A stretch of 55,851 nt of DNA, taken from NCBI GenBank assembly GCA_013607635.1, contig VCAY01000005.1:1-55851 (forward strand), in the 5' to 3' direction. Shown here in pieces: positions 46,097 through 55,388 of this stretch; within the stretch, counting starts at the first letter, position 1, and every line of letters starts with the position of its first letter. The translations under genes were made by a program, and so were the position numbers. The notes below the pieces were generated by a model. The model saw only the letters and a program-made list of their open reading frames with translations, did no database searches and was not told where the DNA came from. Source of the stretch: Campylobacterota bacterium (GTDB lineage Bacteria > Campylobacterota > Campylobacteria > Campylobacterales > Sulfurimonadaceae).

Positions 46097-48115
46097 TTAG
46101 CTTGCTCTCTTTGTTTTTTGCAGAAATGTTCCAATCTTTTTGGTATAGGTGTTAATAATATTGTTTAATGCTTCTACTACAAGTGTATCCACTCTTTTGA
46201 TATCCTCATGCAACTGTTTTAAGTCTTTCTCTTTTGTGTTGCACATATCGTAGATTATAGGCACCACATATTGGAAAAACATATCAAAAACTTTTGTAAT
46301 ATTACGATTCTCTCTTGTTTGAGCCGGATAAAGTTCGATAATAAGACCATAAAGATTATAAAGATATTTGTTTATATCTGTGTATGTGACTCTCTTTTGA
46401 TATTTTTTAATAATCTTGTTGGTTTTTTTTGCATAGCTTAATCGTTGCCTCATTGATTCTAAATCTTCTTCGCTAAGCTTTGTTTGACTGAGTTGAAGTA
46501 TCTCGTTATAGAAATTGTTAAAAACATCTTTTTTGTTATGCATACTATGGATGGTTATATCTTTTGCATGTATTGCTATTGTATTGCGAAAGTGTGCACC
46601 CTCATTGAGGTTGTAGATGGTTTGTTGTTCAGTTTTAAGGTGGGTTACTATATTGTTAATTGCTACAATAGAGTTATTAAATAGAGGTGTTGTCTTGACG
46701 GCTTCAGTAAAGTTTCCTTGCACTGTAAAAAGATCATCCCTTAAAGAGATTTCATTAGTTAAATTGCTGTCAAGGTGTTCTAAGTCATATTTTCCACTTG
46801 TTATATGTGCACCTGCATGTGTTGCACCATCTTTTCCAAGAGCTAAGTCGATACCAAGCAAATAGATCTCTTTAAATCCCAGAAGTATAGCATTTGCAAC
46901 ACTTGTTGAACCTATACACGGAGCTTCAACAGATCCAAAGTTGTTAAAATAAAATGTATCTTCTTCAAATATAAAGGTTTGTTCTTTGTTGAAAAGTTCA
47001 ATAACTCTTTTTTCGACAAAAGAGCCAAGTATAGCGATTGAGTCTTTGACAAACTCTTTAATGGGAAAAGTTTCAAAGTTTTTATATCCATATTTGAAAC
47101 CATCAATATGACTGACAATATCAGGTTTGATATTGTGTTTATGAAGTGTCCTTAATGAAGTTGCAACCGCAAAGATAATAAGATCCTCTTGATGTTGCGC
47201 TAGCCATTGAATGTTTTTATCGAGCGATGGTCCTGCACCCACGACGACTACCGGTTTTTCAGTAATACTTTTGAGTTGTAGGTGTTTTGCAAGATTCAAA
47301 AAATGGTAGCTGTTGAGTGCTTGTAGAGGTCTTAAGAACTTGTCTAAAACAGTATTGTAACCAAAAGTTAAAAAGTTTTGCGAGGCTAAAATACTTTTCA
47401 TAAGTTGGATTTTATTTTTGGAGTGCGCAGGAAAATAGGAGTATTTTAATAAGCGATTGAGATAAAAACTGTTCTCTAAAAACTGTCTAAAATCTCTACT
47501 AAAGTCTGTTTCGTTAGATGCAATAGAAAAGATAACCATCTTATCTGAAAATAGCTTATAATAAGGTGTTGTAAAGAGTGAAAGTCTAAAAAGCTCAAGG
47601 TCATCTTCGACAATAAAAATAATTTCCGATTTGGTCTTTTGAAGAACTTTTTCTATATGTGTTCCAAGTCCAGTACCGATAAACATGAATTTTTCAATTT
47701 TTTTCATTGTTGTTTCGTAAGGGTAGCGTTCAAGGTAGTAGCTCATTATTGGATAGATATCTTTGTGTGAAGATGCCATATCATCAAGTTCCCTATCTTC
47801 AAAGCCATAGACAAGTCTAAAACCCTGGAAACTAAAATGATCCTTTTTAAAGTTGATTTGATCGCAAAGGCTTTGTGAAATCTTTTCGCTATTATCACTA
47901 TAAAGAAACTCTTTAGTTTGAAGATTTTGAACATCGAAATAACCTTCATTTTTGTATTCAAGGGTATATTTTTCAAATGTGTAACCAGATTCAAGACCAT
48001 TTTGAAAAATATCAACCTTGTGGAAGAGTTCATTATGATGCTTTTTGAGATAGTCCATATTGTTATGGAAGTTTTCGATCGCTTGAGTTTCGATACTTTG
48101 CATTGTTTGCTCCAT
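46097..48115 (-). CDS. Motility accessory factor (Maf, DUF115 family) 1
   Basis: 672 aa. A central DUF115/MptE-like domain is marked by VVVVGAGPSLDKNIQWL (about 290-306) and KPDIVSHIDGFKYG, preceded by a less conserved N-terminal region and followed by a helical C-terminus. In Campylobacter and relatives, and in Aeromonas (Maf1), these proteins are needed to glycosylate flagellin. It shares sequence pattern with the adjacent Maf 2, so it is likely a tandem duplicate. The longest start (48115) overlaps maf 2 by 53 bases; ATG 48103 aligns better with the paralogue's N-terminus. Last gene of the operon, facing the flagellin gene. Confidence 0.88.
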   Translation of the reverse strand: MEQTMQSIETQAIENFHNNMDYLKKHHNELFHKVDIFQNGLESGYTFEKYTLEYKNEGYFDVQNLQTKEFLYSDNSEKISQSLCDQINFKKDHFSFQGFRLVYGFEDRELDDMASSHKDIYPIMSYYLERYPYETTMKKIEKFMFIGTGLGTHIEKVLQKTKSEIIFIVEDDLELFRLSLFTTPYYKLFSDKMVIFSIASNETDFSRDFRQFLENSFYLNRLLKYSYFPAHSKNKIQLMKSILASQNFLTFGYNTVLDKFLRPLQALNSYHFLNLAKHLQLKSITEKPVVVVGAGPSLDKNIQWLAQHQEDLIIFAVATSLRTLHKHNIKPDIVSHIDGFKYGYKNFETFPIKEFVKDSIAILGSFVEKRVIELFNKEQTFIFEEDTFYFNNFGSVEAPCIGSTSVANAILLGFKEIYLLGIDLALGKDGATHAGAHITSGKYDLEHLDSNLTNEISLRDDLFTVQGNFTEAVKTTPLFNNSIVAINNIVTHLKTEQQTIYNLNEGAHFRNTIAIHAKDITIHSMHNKKDVFNNFYNEILQLSQTKLSEEDLESMRQRLSYAKKTNKIIKKYQKRVTYTDINKYLYNLYGLIIELYPAQTRENRNITKVFDMFFQYVVPIIYDMCNTKEKDLKQLHEDIKRVDTLVVEALNNIINTYTKKIGTFLQKTKRAS

Positions 48116-50021
48116 TTTGGTTGTAATCTAATAGGTGTGCAAATCTTTGAAGAATCTCCAAAAGATTATTGACAAGATCTTTTTGTATGGTACGGATATC
48201 TGGTTGTAAGCCTTGTGAGTTACATGTATCAAAAATATATCCATAAACAAAACGGGTGTAATTCTCCAACAAAATCAAGAGCACTTCGCACGATTTTTCT
48301 TGACATAAGCAAAGATCGTTCTTAAATTGTATGAGGGCTTGTAAAAACTCTGTTTTGTTGTGAAAGGTTTGTGTTGCAAAGCTTTTGACAAGCAAGATCT
48401 TTTGTTGTGTTTTTTGTTGTATCTCTTGAATAAATTGGGTCTCTTCTGTTGAGAGTGTTGCGGCACTGTTGTTGTGCATGACAGTCTTAAGATCGTGATG
48501 TGATTTTTTGGAATGACTGGTTGTGTGAAAGAGTGTTGCATCTGCAGGTGTGGTGTTTTTGAGTTTTGCGCCGTCATTGAGATTGTAAATTTGTTGATAG
48601 TCTTGTTTGAGCCCCAAGCTGATCTCATCGATCGCTTTAATGGAGGTTGCAAAATTTGGAGTAGATTTTACTTTTGGCTGTAAGTTACCTGCTACTTCTA
48701 TGATCGAATCACGAAAACTTTTTGTTTGTGCATTTTCATTGGCTGTGAGTGTATAGCTGTAACCATGGGCATGTGTTTGGAGTGTTTGTTGGTTCAGTGC
48801 CAAATCAAGACCCACGAGCAGTATCTCTTTAAAACCCAGTGCTACTAAGATAAGGTAAGTGGCAGATCCGGCACAAAAAGCACTCAGCTCTCCAAAGCCC
48901 TGTTTGAAGTTGGTACCACTTTCAAAGAAAAAGATCTGCTCTTTGGCAAACATCGAGACAATGGTGAGGGGCGTTTTAGCGCTTAGTAGTAAAAGGGAGT
49001 CTTGTAAGAAAGTTTTGTCTTGAAGCTTTTGAAAATGGATGGCACTCCTTGCAAAGCCATCAAAGTGTGTAACGATGTCAGGTTTGATTTGTGCGTTTTC
49101 AAGTATGCTTAGTGTTGCTGAGAGTGCTACGATAAAGTACTCATCTTGTTTGTCTTGGAGAAATGTAATATGTTTGTCTAAAGATGGTCCCGGAGCTACG
49201 AGGATCACCTTTTTATCTTGAGCAAACTGTTGTAGCTCTTTTGATGTAAGGTTAACAAACGGGTAGTTGTTTTGCAGATAATAAAGAGGCCTTGTGTATT
49301 GCTCAAGTATCGAGCTGTAAAAAAAGTTAAGATGTGATTGGCTTACAATGATGGTGTGGAGCCAATTGAGTTTTTCTTCGGAGTGAAAAATAGATTCAAA
49401 AAACTTGATGTAGTGGTTGTAGTAAAACGCTTCGTTGAAAAATTGTTGCGCTATCTTGCCAAAGCTTTCATTGTCAGATCCAACAGCAAAAAAGAGTTTG
49501 GCTTTTTTTGCGATTTCAAAATAGGGTGTCGTCAAGAGAGAAAGGCGGAAAAGCTCAATATTGTCTTCAATGATGAGGTAGTATTTTGCATCTATTTTGT
49601 TAGCGATTGGATCGAGATGTAAGCCTGAACCAAAAAAAATGAACTTGAAGATTTGCTGCATCTCTTTATCTTTACTTTGAACAAACAGATCATCTACAAA
49701 GTTGTAATCTTTGGTTGTGTCGTTTTTTCCAAGCAGCTTAAAAGTTTCAAAAACATTCTCATTTTTGCGGTGATTCACACTTTGTTGCATTACATTTACA
49801 TAATGCTTACTTTGTTGGTTGTAGAGGTATTTATTGCTTTGTGTGTTGAAGATATCAAACCCGCCATCTTCATAGGTGAGTATAAAGTTTTCTACCAGCT
49901 TGCCTTGATCAACCATCATCTCAAACTGTTCTATGAGTCGATAAAGATCAGGATGCTCTTTTTGAAAGTAAGTGATATTGTTACGATAATTTTGTGCAAT
50001 ATGGGTTTGCGGGTTGTGCAT
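48063..50021 (-). CDS. Motility accessory factor (Maf, DUF115 family) 2
   Basis: 652 aa, a paralogue of the neighbouring gene. The signature appears as VILVAPGPSLDKHITFL (about 272-288) and KPDIVTHFDGFARS, with SATYLILVALGFKEILLVGLDLALN later. It is the presumed glycosyltransferase-like factor that transfers a nonulosonate or related sugar to flagellin; the enzymatic role is inferred. It starts directly against the stop of the Gfo/Idh-family gene. The two Mafs diverge enough that they may act on different donors or sites. Confidence 0.88.
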   Translation of the reverse strand: MHNPQTHIAQNYRNNITYFQKEHPDLYRLIEQFEMMVDQGKLVENFILTYEDGGFDIFNTQSNKYLYNQQSKHYVNVMQQSVNHRKNENVFETFKLLGKNDTTKDYNFVDDLFVQSKDKEMQQIFKFIFFGSGLHLDPIANKIDAKYYLIIEDNIELFRLSLLTTPYFEIAKKAKLFFAVGSDNESFGKIAQQFFNEAFYYNHYIKFFESIFHSEEKLNWLHTIIVSQSHLNFFYSSILEQYTRPLYYLQNNYPFVNLTSKELQQFAQDKKVILVAPGPSLDKHITFLQDKQDEYFIVALSATLSILENAQIKPDIVTHFDGFARSAIHFQKLQDKTFLQDSLLLLSAKTPLTIVSMFAKEQIFFFESGTNFKQGFGELSAFCAGSATYLILVALGFKEILLVGLDLALNQQTLQTHAHGYSYTLTANENAQTKSFRDSIIEVAGNLQPKVKSTPNFATSIKAIDEISLGLKQDYQQIYNLNDGAKLKNTTPADATLFHTTSHSKKSHHDLKTVMHNNSAATLSTEETQFIQEIQQKTQQKILLVKSFATQTFHNKTEFLQALIQFKNDLCLCQEKSCEVLLILLENYTRFVYGYIFDTCNSQGLQPDIRTIQKDLVNNLLEILQRFAHLLDYNQNGANNAKYRNSSDRKLP

Positions 50022-51140
50022 TTAGTGAGTGTCTCCATTGGCTATGGTCACAAACGTTGATTGTTGATTGGCTACAGAAGCGCTATGGAGTAGTTTTAAG
50101 CCAAAGTGTGCATGATCGATACCATAGATATATTCACTAAGGTATGGCTGTTTTTTGTGAAACTTATCGAGCGCCGTAGCGATATCGTTGTAGATATTTG
50201 CAAAACTCTCTATAAATCCCGCAGGATGCCCGGGTGTCATTCTGTTGTAAAAGGTGTTTGGCGGTATCTCTATATCGCTTCCTCGATCGATGATCGTTTT
50301 TTCTCCTGTATTGTATGAAAACTCTAAAAGCTCCGGTGTCTCTTGGTGCCATGACGCACTAGCTTTTGTGCCATAAACCTCTATATGTAACCCGTTGCGA
50401 TTGCCAAGTGCTGTTTTGCTAAGCCATAGATTCCCACTGATGCCACTTTTGTAGTGTAGTAGCATATTGACATCGTCAATAACATCGTACTTTGAAAAGC
50501 TACTGTAGTGTGCCATAACGCTTGTTGGCTCTTCATGGAGTAAAAAATATGCCAGATGGTGCAGGTGTGAGCCAAGATCTAAATTGATCATAGGGATAAA
50601 TGCATCTTGAAGTCGCCACTTTTGTGGGTATTTGACACTTTTTGGAGGTCGTAAAAAGCTCTCTTGGGGCATCTTGAGACGAATAGAGAGTATCTCTCCG
50701 AGTTCATTAGATGCGATTTTGCGACGCAACTCCCGCAACATAGGGTAGCCACTATAGTTGTTTGTCACAACCAAGAAATGTTTTGAAGGATCGTAGATTT
50801 TTTTGATCTTGGCAACCTCTTCAAGGGAACCAACTAAAGGCTTTTCACAGATTATGGGGATATTTGCTTGCAGCAAGTCGATAATCATCTGCGAATGTAG
50901 AGGTGTCGGTGTAAGTATAACAACAGCATCAATTCGATCTTTTTCGTGGGCAATCAAGCTTTGATAATCATCATAACAGCGCTCTATCTTCCACTGTTTT
51001 GCCGTTGCTTTGTTAATGGCAGCATCTGTACTGAAAGTGCCACTAAGTACTTCAAACTTTTTGTCCATTTGTGATGCTATAAAATGGGGGTATCCTGCTA
51101 TTGAGTCAATACTCCCTCCGATAAAAGCCAACTTATACAT
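50022..51140 (-). CDS. Gfo/Idh/MocA-family sugar oxidoreductase
   Basis: 372 aa with an N-terminal Rossmann fold (LAFIGGSIDSIAGYPHF), the strongly conserved EKP motif at 99-101 (PIICEKPLVG), and the MINLDLGSHLHHLAYFL segment carrying the usual catalytic His. This family oxidises or epimerises sugar and nucleotide-sugar ring carbons with NAD(P). It begins 4 bases after the FkbM gene and abuts maf 2. It probably acts in making the flagellin sugar donor; the substrate is unknown. Confidence 0.88.
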   Translation of the reverse strand: MYKLAFIGGSIDSIAGYPHFIASQMDKKFEVLSGTFSTDAAINKATAKQWKIERCYDDYQSLIAHEKDRIDAVVILTPTPLHSQMIIDLLQANIPIICEKPLVGSLEEVAKIKKIYDPSKHFLVVTNNYSGYPMLRELRRKIASNELGEILSIRLKMPQESFLRPPKSVKYPQKWRLQDAFIPMINLDLGSHLHHLAYFLLHEEPTSVMAHYSSFSKYDVIDDVNMLLHYKSGISGNLWLSKTALGNRNGLHIEVYGTKASASWHQETPELLEFSYNTGEKTIIDRGSDIEIPPNTFYNRMTPGHPAGFIESFANIYNDIATALDKFHKKQPYLSEYIYGIDHAHFGLKLLHSASVANQQSTFVTIANGDTH

Positions 51141-51144
51141 TTTA

Positions 51145-52197
51145 CTACCTCTGTGTACTTATGCAGTACAAAACCGTACTTAAGCACATATCTTCATGTA
51201 CCCGTAGATACATATCGTACGATGGCTCTATTTGTTTAATAAGAAGAGGAAGCTCCCATAGATCTTCAGGTTTGTGATAAAGACAAATTGCTAAGTTTGG
51301 TTTGTATTTTTGTAGAGTTTTTGTTGCTCCTAAAAGAGCCTGTTTCTCAGCCCCTTCTATATCCATCTTGATGTAGTCTGCAGCAACATTGCACAACACA
51401 TCATCAGGTGAGACGACTTGTATCGATACGGATGCATCGTCACTGATCGATGCACTGGAGTCAATACCGTCATTTGCAAAGCGAAGTGTTGTAGATCGAT
51501 CATACACTCCGGCAGGATATACAAAAAATTCGGTATGTTCAAATAGCTCTTTTTGTCTGTGAAGTTCAAGGTTTAGCTTTTGGAGGTTTGATAGATCTGG
51601 TTCAAAAGAGATGGTTGTTTTGACACTTGAGGTGTGTTGCATCAAATCTTTGATCATATCTCCCGTATACGCTCCGCAATCTACAAAGTTAATGTTGTGA
51701 AGTTGCTCCAAGATGGGAACATCCGAGGGAAAGTACTCCTTATCGTAAGGTTTTATGTAGTGTTTGATATCGAGTGTTTTTCTTAAAAGCACCATCTGAT
51801 CCAAAAGTTTTTTACTCTTTTGATCTTTGAGCAGTTCTCTTAGTGTCGCTATCTTGGCATCATCTACCATTTTTGTATTGTCAGCAACAAGCCATAGATA
51901 ATTTGTTTTTGCAACAAGGCGTAAAATCTCTGGCATATCGCTGATCGATTCTGTAAAACCAAGTACATTGGTATAGCCTAATTTCAATAGTTTTTGTTTG
52001 ATCATACCTGAAGACTGCATGACGGAGATATATATTTTGGTATGTTTGGCTACTTCGTTTAAATGTTTGATCTTTTTATCTTCATAGTGGGAACTATCTG
52101 CAAAGTCATCGATAAAAAAGTCTATCTTTTTATCTAACGCTTGAAAAAAAAGTTTTCCAAACGCTCCTGCACCGTATATCGCCGTTTTATGCAACAT
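51145..52197 (-). CDS. FkbM-family methyltransferase with N-terminal Rossmann-like domain
   Basis: 350 aa. Residues about 173-179 (FVDCGAYTG) form the SAM-binding motif and DYIKMDIEGAEKQALLGA is the FkbM signature, so an O-methyltransferase is likely. Residues 1-80 form an extra Rossmann-like unit (KTAIYGAGAFGKLFFQALD) as in UDP-sugar modifying fusions, not part of the core FkbM domain. The start is ATG 52197 with AGGAG 4 bases upstream; a TTG at 52200 is less likely. It overlaps the radical SAM gene by 1 base (TGATG). It probably methylates the flagellin sugar. Confidence 0.86.
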   Translation of the reverse strand: MLHKTAIYGAGAFGKLFFQALDKKIDFFIDDFADSSHYEDKKIKHLNEVAKHTKIYISVMQSSGMIKQKLLKLGYTNVLGFTESISDMPEILRLVAKTNYLWLVADNTKMVDDAKIATLRELLKDQKSKKLLDQMVLLRKTLDIKHYIKPYDKEYFPSDVPILEQLHNINFVDCGAYTGDMIKDLMQHTSSVKTTISFEPDLSNLQKLNLELHRQKELFEHTEFFVYPAGVYDRSTTLRFANDGIDSSASISDDASVSIQVVSPDDVLCNVAADYIKMDIEGAEKQALLGATKTLQKYKPNLAICLYHKPEDLWELPLLIKQIEPSYDMYLRVHEDMCLSTVLYCISTQR

Positions 52198-53657
52198 CAA
52201 TCTCCTAAAATCTTTCTTTTAAGTCTTGTTTTTGTAACACTTTGCATGTGCTCTCTTACCTCTTTGCCAAATTTTGCCTCTAGCATATCAAGATATTTCG
52301 GATTTTCAAAATACTCATGAAAAGCATCATCCCTAAACTTCACAATCTCTTTTGTGCTGAGATGTTTTGAGGGTAGTGGTTGCATATTGTAAGAGTGTTG
52401 AGAATACCCTGTCCACTCTTTTGGCAATTCCCAGCCTCTCTCTAAAGCTATTGTGTAGAGTTGCGAACCGGGATACGCCATGGCACAATAAAAATTGGCA
52501 AATTCACAGTTTAACTCTTTTGCCATCTCGAGTGTCTCTTGCATAGATTCTATCGTGTCATCAGGCAGACCAAATATGTAATTGCCTATCACTCTGATTC
52601 CGGCATTTTGGATCTTGTTGACGATGCTTTGTATATCTTTTACCCGCATCTTCTTAGATGCACCATCACGCACATCCGCATTTGCAGACTCTATGCCAAG
52701 TGCGAGCCAGTTAAAACCTGCTTTTTTGAGTTTTTTGAGAGTGTGCTCTTTTACAGTGTCAACCCTTGCATAAGCCCAAATATTCAAATCGAAATCTTTT
52801 GCTATTAGCAAGTCAACGATCTTCATATAGTGTCGTTCATCCAAAACAAACATCTCATCTATGATTTTTAAATTTTTTATGCCATATTTTTTATAAAGCA
52901 ACTCTATCTCTTTGACAACCAACTCCGGGCTTCTGTATCTGATACCATTGCCGCCAAATGGAGCATTGATACAACAAAATGTACATTTATACGGACAACC
53001 AAGAGATGTATAGATGGCACCATAAGGGATCCGATCTTCTATGGCATCAAAGCAGTGCCAGTTGTGCGCTCTGTATTCCTCCATCGGGAGCAGATCCCAA
53101 GCTGCGATGGGTAAGTACTTATCTAAATTATCGATCAATTTGGGTTTTGGGTTGTTTTTTATTTCATTGTTTTGTTTATACCAAAGTCCACGAACTTTTG
53201 AGAGATCCTTATCTGTCTTCAAGCACTTTATTAACTCTTTTAAAGGGATCTGCTCTTCACCCTCTATAACAAAATCAACAGACTCCTCTTTGAGTGTTCT
53301 TTTTGGCAATGCCGATGGATGAAGCCCACCCATAACAACTTGAGTGTCGGTAAGGTTTTTGATTGCTTTGGCTATACGACCCGATATTGTCATATTTTGT
53401 GTAGATGCTGATGGCTGGTTCCCATAAACAATTACGGCTGTTACAAGAGGATTGAGTGTTTTTACCTGCTGTGCTGTTTCTTGTGGCGTGAGGTTCTCAG
53501 CATTTGCATCAATAATAGCAACCTTAAACCCTTCATCTCTTAAAAAACTTGCATAAGAAGCGATCTGAAACGGTGGTTCTAATGCTGTTAGATCTTTGCC
53601 TAAGTCTTGAAATATTATTTTTCTGTCCCCAGGATTTACAAATACAATATCTATCAC
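52197..53657 (-). CDS. B12-binding-type radical SAM protein
   Basis: 486 aa. Residues 1-140 have the cobalamin-binding fold seen in BchE/P-methylase-type proteins (DIVFVNPGD, QIASYASFLRDEGFKVAIID, VVMGGLHPSALP, VIEGEEQ). The radical SAM cluster motif is C221-x3-C225-x2-C228 (SLGCPYKCTFCCIN). Members catalyse C-methylation or other difficult carbon chemistry; the lack of an obvious D-x-H-x-x-G B12 motif means cobalamin binding is uncertain. The start is GTG, overlapping the transketolase stop (GTGA). Confidence 0.85.
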   Translation of the reverse strand: MIDIVFVNPGDRKIIFQDLGKDLTALEPPFQIASYASFLRDEGFKVAIIDANAENLTPQETAQQVKTLNPLVTAVIVYGNQPSASTQNMTISGRIAKAIKNLTDTQVVMGGLHPSALPKRTLKEESVDFVIEGEEQIPLKELIKCLKTDKDLSKVRGLWYKQNNEIKNNPKPKLIDNLDKYLPIAAWDLLPMEEYRAHNWHCFDAIEDRIPYGAIYTSLGCPYKCTFCCINAPFGGNGIRYRSPELVVKEIELLYKKYGIKNLKIIDEMFVLDERHYMKIVDLLIAKDFDLNIWAYARVDTVKEHTLKKLKKAGFNWLALGIESANADVRDGASKKMRVKDIQSIVNKIQNAGIRVIGNYIFGLPDDTIESMQETLEMAKELNCEFANFYCAMAYPGSQLYTIALERGWELPKEWTGYSQHSYNMQPLPSKHLSTKEIVKFRDDAFHEYFENPKYLDMLEAKFGKEVREHMQSVTKTRLKRKILGD

Positions 53658-54571
53658 ATCAAAGCCTTTTGAATCTCATCAATAATATCATTTTTTCCTA
53701 ATTTGTGTCTTTTATGAACAAACTCGCGATCACCAATTTCAAATGTATATTGTTTCTCAAACCCTAAGTTGATTATCTTTTTGCTTTTGAAGTTAAAGTT
53801 TATTTCTGCATCCAAGCCACCGGTATTTTTAAAAGCCTCTTCGATGGTTATGAGAGTCTCTACATCTTTTAAAGTTTGTTCAAGTTTGTTTTTATCGTAG
53901 TGGTTGATCAGATATATATCTATAAGTGTGATGTCAAAATCTTGTATTATCTCCATAGCTTTTTGACTCATATACCCAGTAGAGATCACAGCGAGTTTTT
54001 TACCCTTTTTTAAAACTCTAAATCCATCCTCAAAATTATGGACAGTACTTTGTAAAGCGCTCATTGGCTTAGCATCAAACCTTAAATATTTTGGTTGGCA
54101 AAGGTTGAGTGTTCGATCCACATAAGTTTCTGCCAACATAAAGTCACTTGGGGAAAACACCTCCATATTTGGTAGTGTTTTCATAATAGACAAATCCTCT
54201 AAACAATGGTGTGTATGCCCACTCATAGTATAGCTTACCCCTGCACCAACTCCGATAAAGTTGATATTCATCTGCCTTACATGTGAAAGTACAGAAACAT
54301 TGACCCTTATTTGTTCGTAACATCTCATAGTGATAAAAGGGGCAATAGCATAGGCATAAACTGTAAAACCTTCCAACGCTAAACCTGTAGCTACATTGAC
54401 AAGGTTCTGCTCAGCGATGCCGACATTGATAAACCTCTGTGGGAAATCCTCTCTGATTTTATCCAATAAAGGAGCTCCAAAATCTGCTACAACAAAAAAT
54501 ATTGTTTCATCATCTTTCATCTTTTCATATAAAGAGGCTAAAAACACATCTCTCATAGCTTTAGTCTGCAT
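53654..54571 (-). CDS. Transketolase-like protein, C-terminal half (pyrimidine-binding and transketolase C domains)
   Basis: 305 aa. It corresponds to the second half of transketolase/DXS-type enzymes: FVVADFGAPLLDKIREDFPQRFINVGIAEQN (the pyrimidine-binding domain with the conserved E in GIAEQN), SGHTHHCLEDLSIMKTLPNM, then a C-terminal domain. It acts with the adjacent N-terminal half as a two-subunit TPP enzyme. Split transketolases are common in surface-sugar clusters. It overlaps its partner by 11 bases. Confidence 0.9.
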   Translation of the reverse strand: MQTKAMRDVFLASLYEKMKDDETIFFVVADFGAPLLDKIREDFPQRFINVGIAEQNLVNVATGLALEGFTVYAYAIAPFITMRCYEQIRVNVSVLSHVRQMNINFIGVGAGVSYTMSGHTHHCLEDLSIMKTLPNMEVFSPSDFMLAETYVDRTLNLCQPKYLRFDAKPMSALQSTVHNFEDGFRVLKKGKKLAVISTGYMSQKAMEIIQDFDITLIDIYLINHYDKNKLEQTLKDVETLITIEEAFKNTGGLDAEINFNFKSKKIINLGFEKQYTFEIGDREFVHKRHKLGKNDIIDEIQKALM

Positions 54572-55388
54572 TTTTTATCTCCTCTATGAGATTGTCAATA
54601 TCTTCTGGTTTTACTGATAAGATATGACTTAAAGAGTGTGTTTCTAAAAAAGGCACACCTTTGCCTTTGATGGTGTTTGCAATCACAACTTTTGGTTTGT
54701 TGTCTCTTTTGTTGATAGCCTCTTGCAATGTAGTGTACACCTCTTTTACATCATGTGCATCTGCTATTTCGTACACCTCCCAGCAAAAAGATGCAAACTT
54801 TTGATTGAGGGAACTCATATCAATAATGTTTCTACTAAAATCTAACATTGAGACTTTGTTGTAGTCAACAATCAGGGTTAAATTATCTAGCTTGTGTTGA
54901 GGAGCAAACATAATAGCTTCCCAGTTTGAGCCCTCATTGAGTTCACCATCACCACAAAGCACTACAACATTTTGTTTTTCTCTTTTTGCCTTCAAAGCCA
55001 GTGCCATTCCAGATCCAACACCAAGACCATGTCCGAGTGATCCATTGACTGTTTCATAGCCAGGGATGATTGGATCGGGAATACCCCCTAAAAATGTTCC
55101 ATTTTGGCATACTTTTTTTAGCTCTGATTTATCGAAAAAACCCAAATCTGCCAGTAGCGGATACATGGAGATCGAACCATGCCCTTTTGAGATGATAAAC
55201 CTGTCTCTGTTTTCATCTTTCGGGTTTTTTGGATTAAAGCTTAAGATGTTGCCGTAATATAAACAGACAAATATCTCAATGGGAGATAAAGAGGAGGCAA
55301 CTCTCGTTTCGGGAGCTTGCTTATGAATCTGCAAAGTTTCACATCGTACAAACTTTGCTTTCTCCTTTAATAGTTGAAAATTACTCAT
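54561..55388 (-). CDS. Transketolase-like protein, N-terminal half (TPP pyrophosphate-binding domain)
   Basis: 275 aa. The TPP/Mg motif GDGELNEGSNWEAIMFAPQHKLDN is present, with early residues RFIISKGHGSISMYPLLADLG typical of transketolase. With the following gene it completes a TPP enzyme that moves a two-carbon ketol unit. Its ATG overlaps the fucose-synthase-like gene by 8 bases. A housekeeping transketolase would usually be a single chain and not sit in a glycosylation operon, so a dedicated role is likely. Confidence 0.9.
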   Translation of the reverse strand: MSNFQLLKEKAKFVRCETLQIHKQAPETRVASSLSPIEIFVCLYYGNILSFNPKNPKDENRDRFIISKGHGSISMYPLLADLGFFDKSELKKVCQNGTFLGGIPDPIIPGYETVNGSLGHGLGVGSGMALALKAKREKQNVVVLCGDGELNEGSNWEAIMFAPQHKLDNLTLIVDYNKVSMLDFSRNIIDMSSLNQKFASFCWEVYEIADAHDVKEVYTTLQEAINKRDNKPKVVIANTIKGKGVPFLETHSLSHILSVKPEDIDNLIEEIKNAD

